Part shown: piece after piece, positions 63,622-64,000 of the stretch
Position numbering within the stretch: position 1 is the stretch's first letter
How the letters are laid out: every line of letters starts with the position of its first letter
From: Stutzerimonas stutzeri
Lineage (GTDB): Bacteria > Pseudomonadota > Gammaproteobacteria > Pseudomonadales > Pseudomonadaceae
Assembly (NCBI RefSeq): GCF_002909485.1
Contig: NZ_PPXG01000005.1
Coordinates: forward strand, 310,001-374,000
Reading direction: 5' to 3'
Length of the DNA: 64,000 nt
Program-made: the position numbers and the translations under genes
Notes under the pieces: generated by a model
The model's input: only the letters and a program-made list of their open reading frames with translations
Told to the model about the DNA's origin: nothing
The model's database searches: none

Positions 63622-64000
63622 ATGACCGACGATATGCGCAGCTCGCACGATGTCTACCAACACCTGCTGCACGAGTTTCAGGACAGCCTTGACGAAGAGC
63701 TGGAAATGGAACTGGACGACGCGCGTATGGATGCGCTGATCCCGCACGAAAGCGTGCCGCAGCCCTCCGAGTCGGGCCTTTCGCGGCGGGCCTACTTCTC
63801 CGAACTGCTACGCCTGCAGGGTGAGCTGGTCAAACTGCAGGACTGGATCGTGCACAACAAGCTGCGCGTGGTCGTGCTCTTCGAGGGGCGCGATGCGGCG
63901 GGGAAGGGCGGTGTCATCAAGCGCGTCACTCAGCGTCTCAATCCGCGCATCTGCAGGGTGTCGGCCTTGCCTGCACCGAATGACCGCGAGCGCACCCAAT
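63622..64000 (+). CDS. ppk2: Polyphosphate kinase 2 family protein (3'-truncated by window edge)
   Basis: The frame opens with ATG at 63622 (MTDDMRSSHDVYQHL) and runs out of the window after 126 codons. The PPK2 core begins RRAYFSELLRLQGELVKLQDW and carries the Walker A motif FEGRDAAGKGGVIKR, followed by the RLNPRICRVSALPAP strand. PPK2 enzymes use polyphosphate to phosphorylate nucleotides. An acidic N-terminal extension (about 1-55) precedes the core. Class (I, II or III) cannot be judged from this part. Confidence 0.9.
   Translation, partial: MTDDMRSSHDVYQHLLHEFQDSLDEELEMELDDARMDALIPHESVPQPSESGLSRRAYFSELLRLQGELVKLQDWIVHNKLRVVVLFEGRDAAGKGGVIKRVTQRLNPRICRVSALPAPNDRERTQ

Overview
This 64 kb window is a chromosomal segment of a high-GC gammaproteobacterium. 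Gene order and protein sequences point to the Pseudomonas stutzeri group (Stutzerimonas) or a close Pseudomonas. The run glnD-map / rpsB-tsf-pyrH-frr-uppS-cdsA-dxr-rseP-bamA-skp-lpxD-fabZ-lpxA-lpxB-rnhB-dnaE-accA-tilS-pyrG-kdsA-eno-ftsB-ispD, and later ispF-truD-surE-pcm-DUF368-nlpD-rpoS-rsmZ, is the classic pseudomonad arrangement. I see no rRNA, tRNA, insertion sequence, prophage or CRISPR array.

Layout. (1) 1-2516: 3' end of a multisubunit Mrp/Pha cation/proton antiporter operon (D partial, E, F, G). (2) 2560-6081, minus strand: glnD and map. (3) 6370-31227: a long plus-strand block for translation (S2, EF-Ts, RRF), UMP kinase, undecaprenyl and phospholipid precursors, MEP isoprenoids, outer-membrane assembly (RseP, BamA, Skp), lipid A (LpxD, FabZ, LpxA, LpxB), replication (RNase HII, DnaE), fatty acids (AccA), CTP, KDO-8-P and enolase. 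(4) 31364-32364: ftsB and ispD. (5) 32397-38720: an inserted group of genes: a baeRF-type protein with an HPF-type ribosome factor, a LysR-regulated glutathione-dependent formaldehyde detoxification pair, and an ArsR-regulated ene-reductase. (6) 38907-45246: ispF to rpoS, then the Gac/Rsm small RNA rsmZ. (7) 45.3-64 kb: an accessory or variable region with a GNAT-NUDIX fusion, a Na+/solute symporter, a HAM1-like + SIR2-like gene pair, truncated globin, universal stress protein, HNH protein, YebC-family protein, EamA exporter, MOSC protein, dGTPase, 2-hydroxyacid dehydrogenase, two DUF3597 paralogues, a second HPF paralogue, a PilJ-type chemoreceptor, a parvulin, and the 5' end of a PPK2 kinase.

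The most interesting locus is the two-gene minus-strand cassette at 48511-49857. A HAM1/ITPase-fold protein, in which the catalytic aspartate appears replaced by histidine, lies 6 nt upstream of a SIR2-like NADase-type protein with its key residues intact. This resembles the sensor/effector half (KomB-KomC) of the dITP-signalled Kongming anti-phage system, but no adenosine deaminase (KomA) lies beside it. It may therefore be a minimal or divergent nucleotide-sensing NAD-depletion defence module.

Regulatory signals readable in the DNA include a GacA-type upstream site and a complete RsmZ-like RNA after rpoS, a PsrA-type box inside nlpD ahead of rpoS, a LysR-type inverted repeat between the LysR gene and adhC, an operator-like palindrome upstream of the ArsR gene, an ANR/FNR-type box ahead of the PilJ chemoreceptor, and a REP element. 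Functional assignments come from reading motifs and from remembered family sequences; no database search was run.
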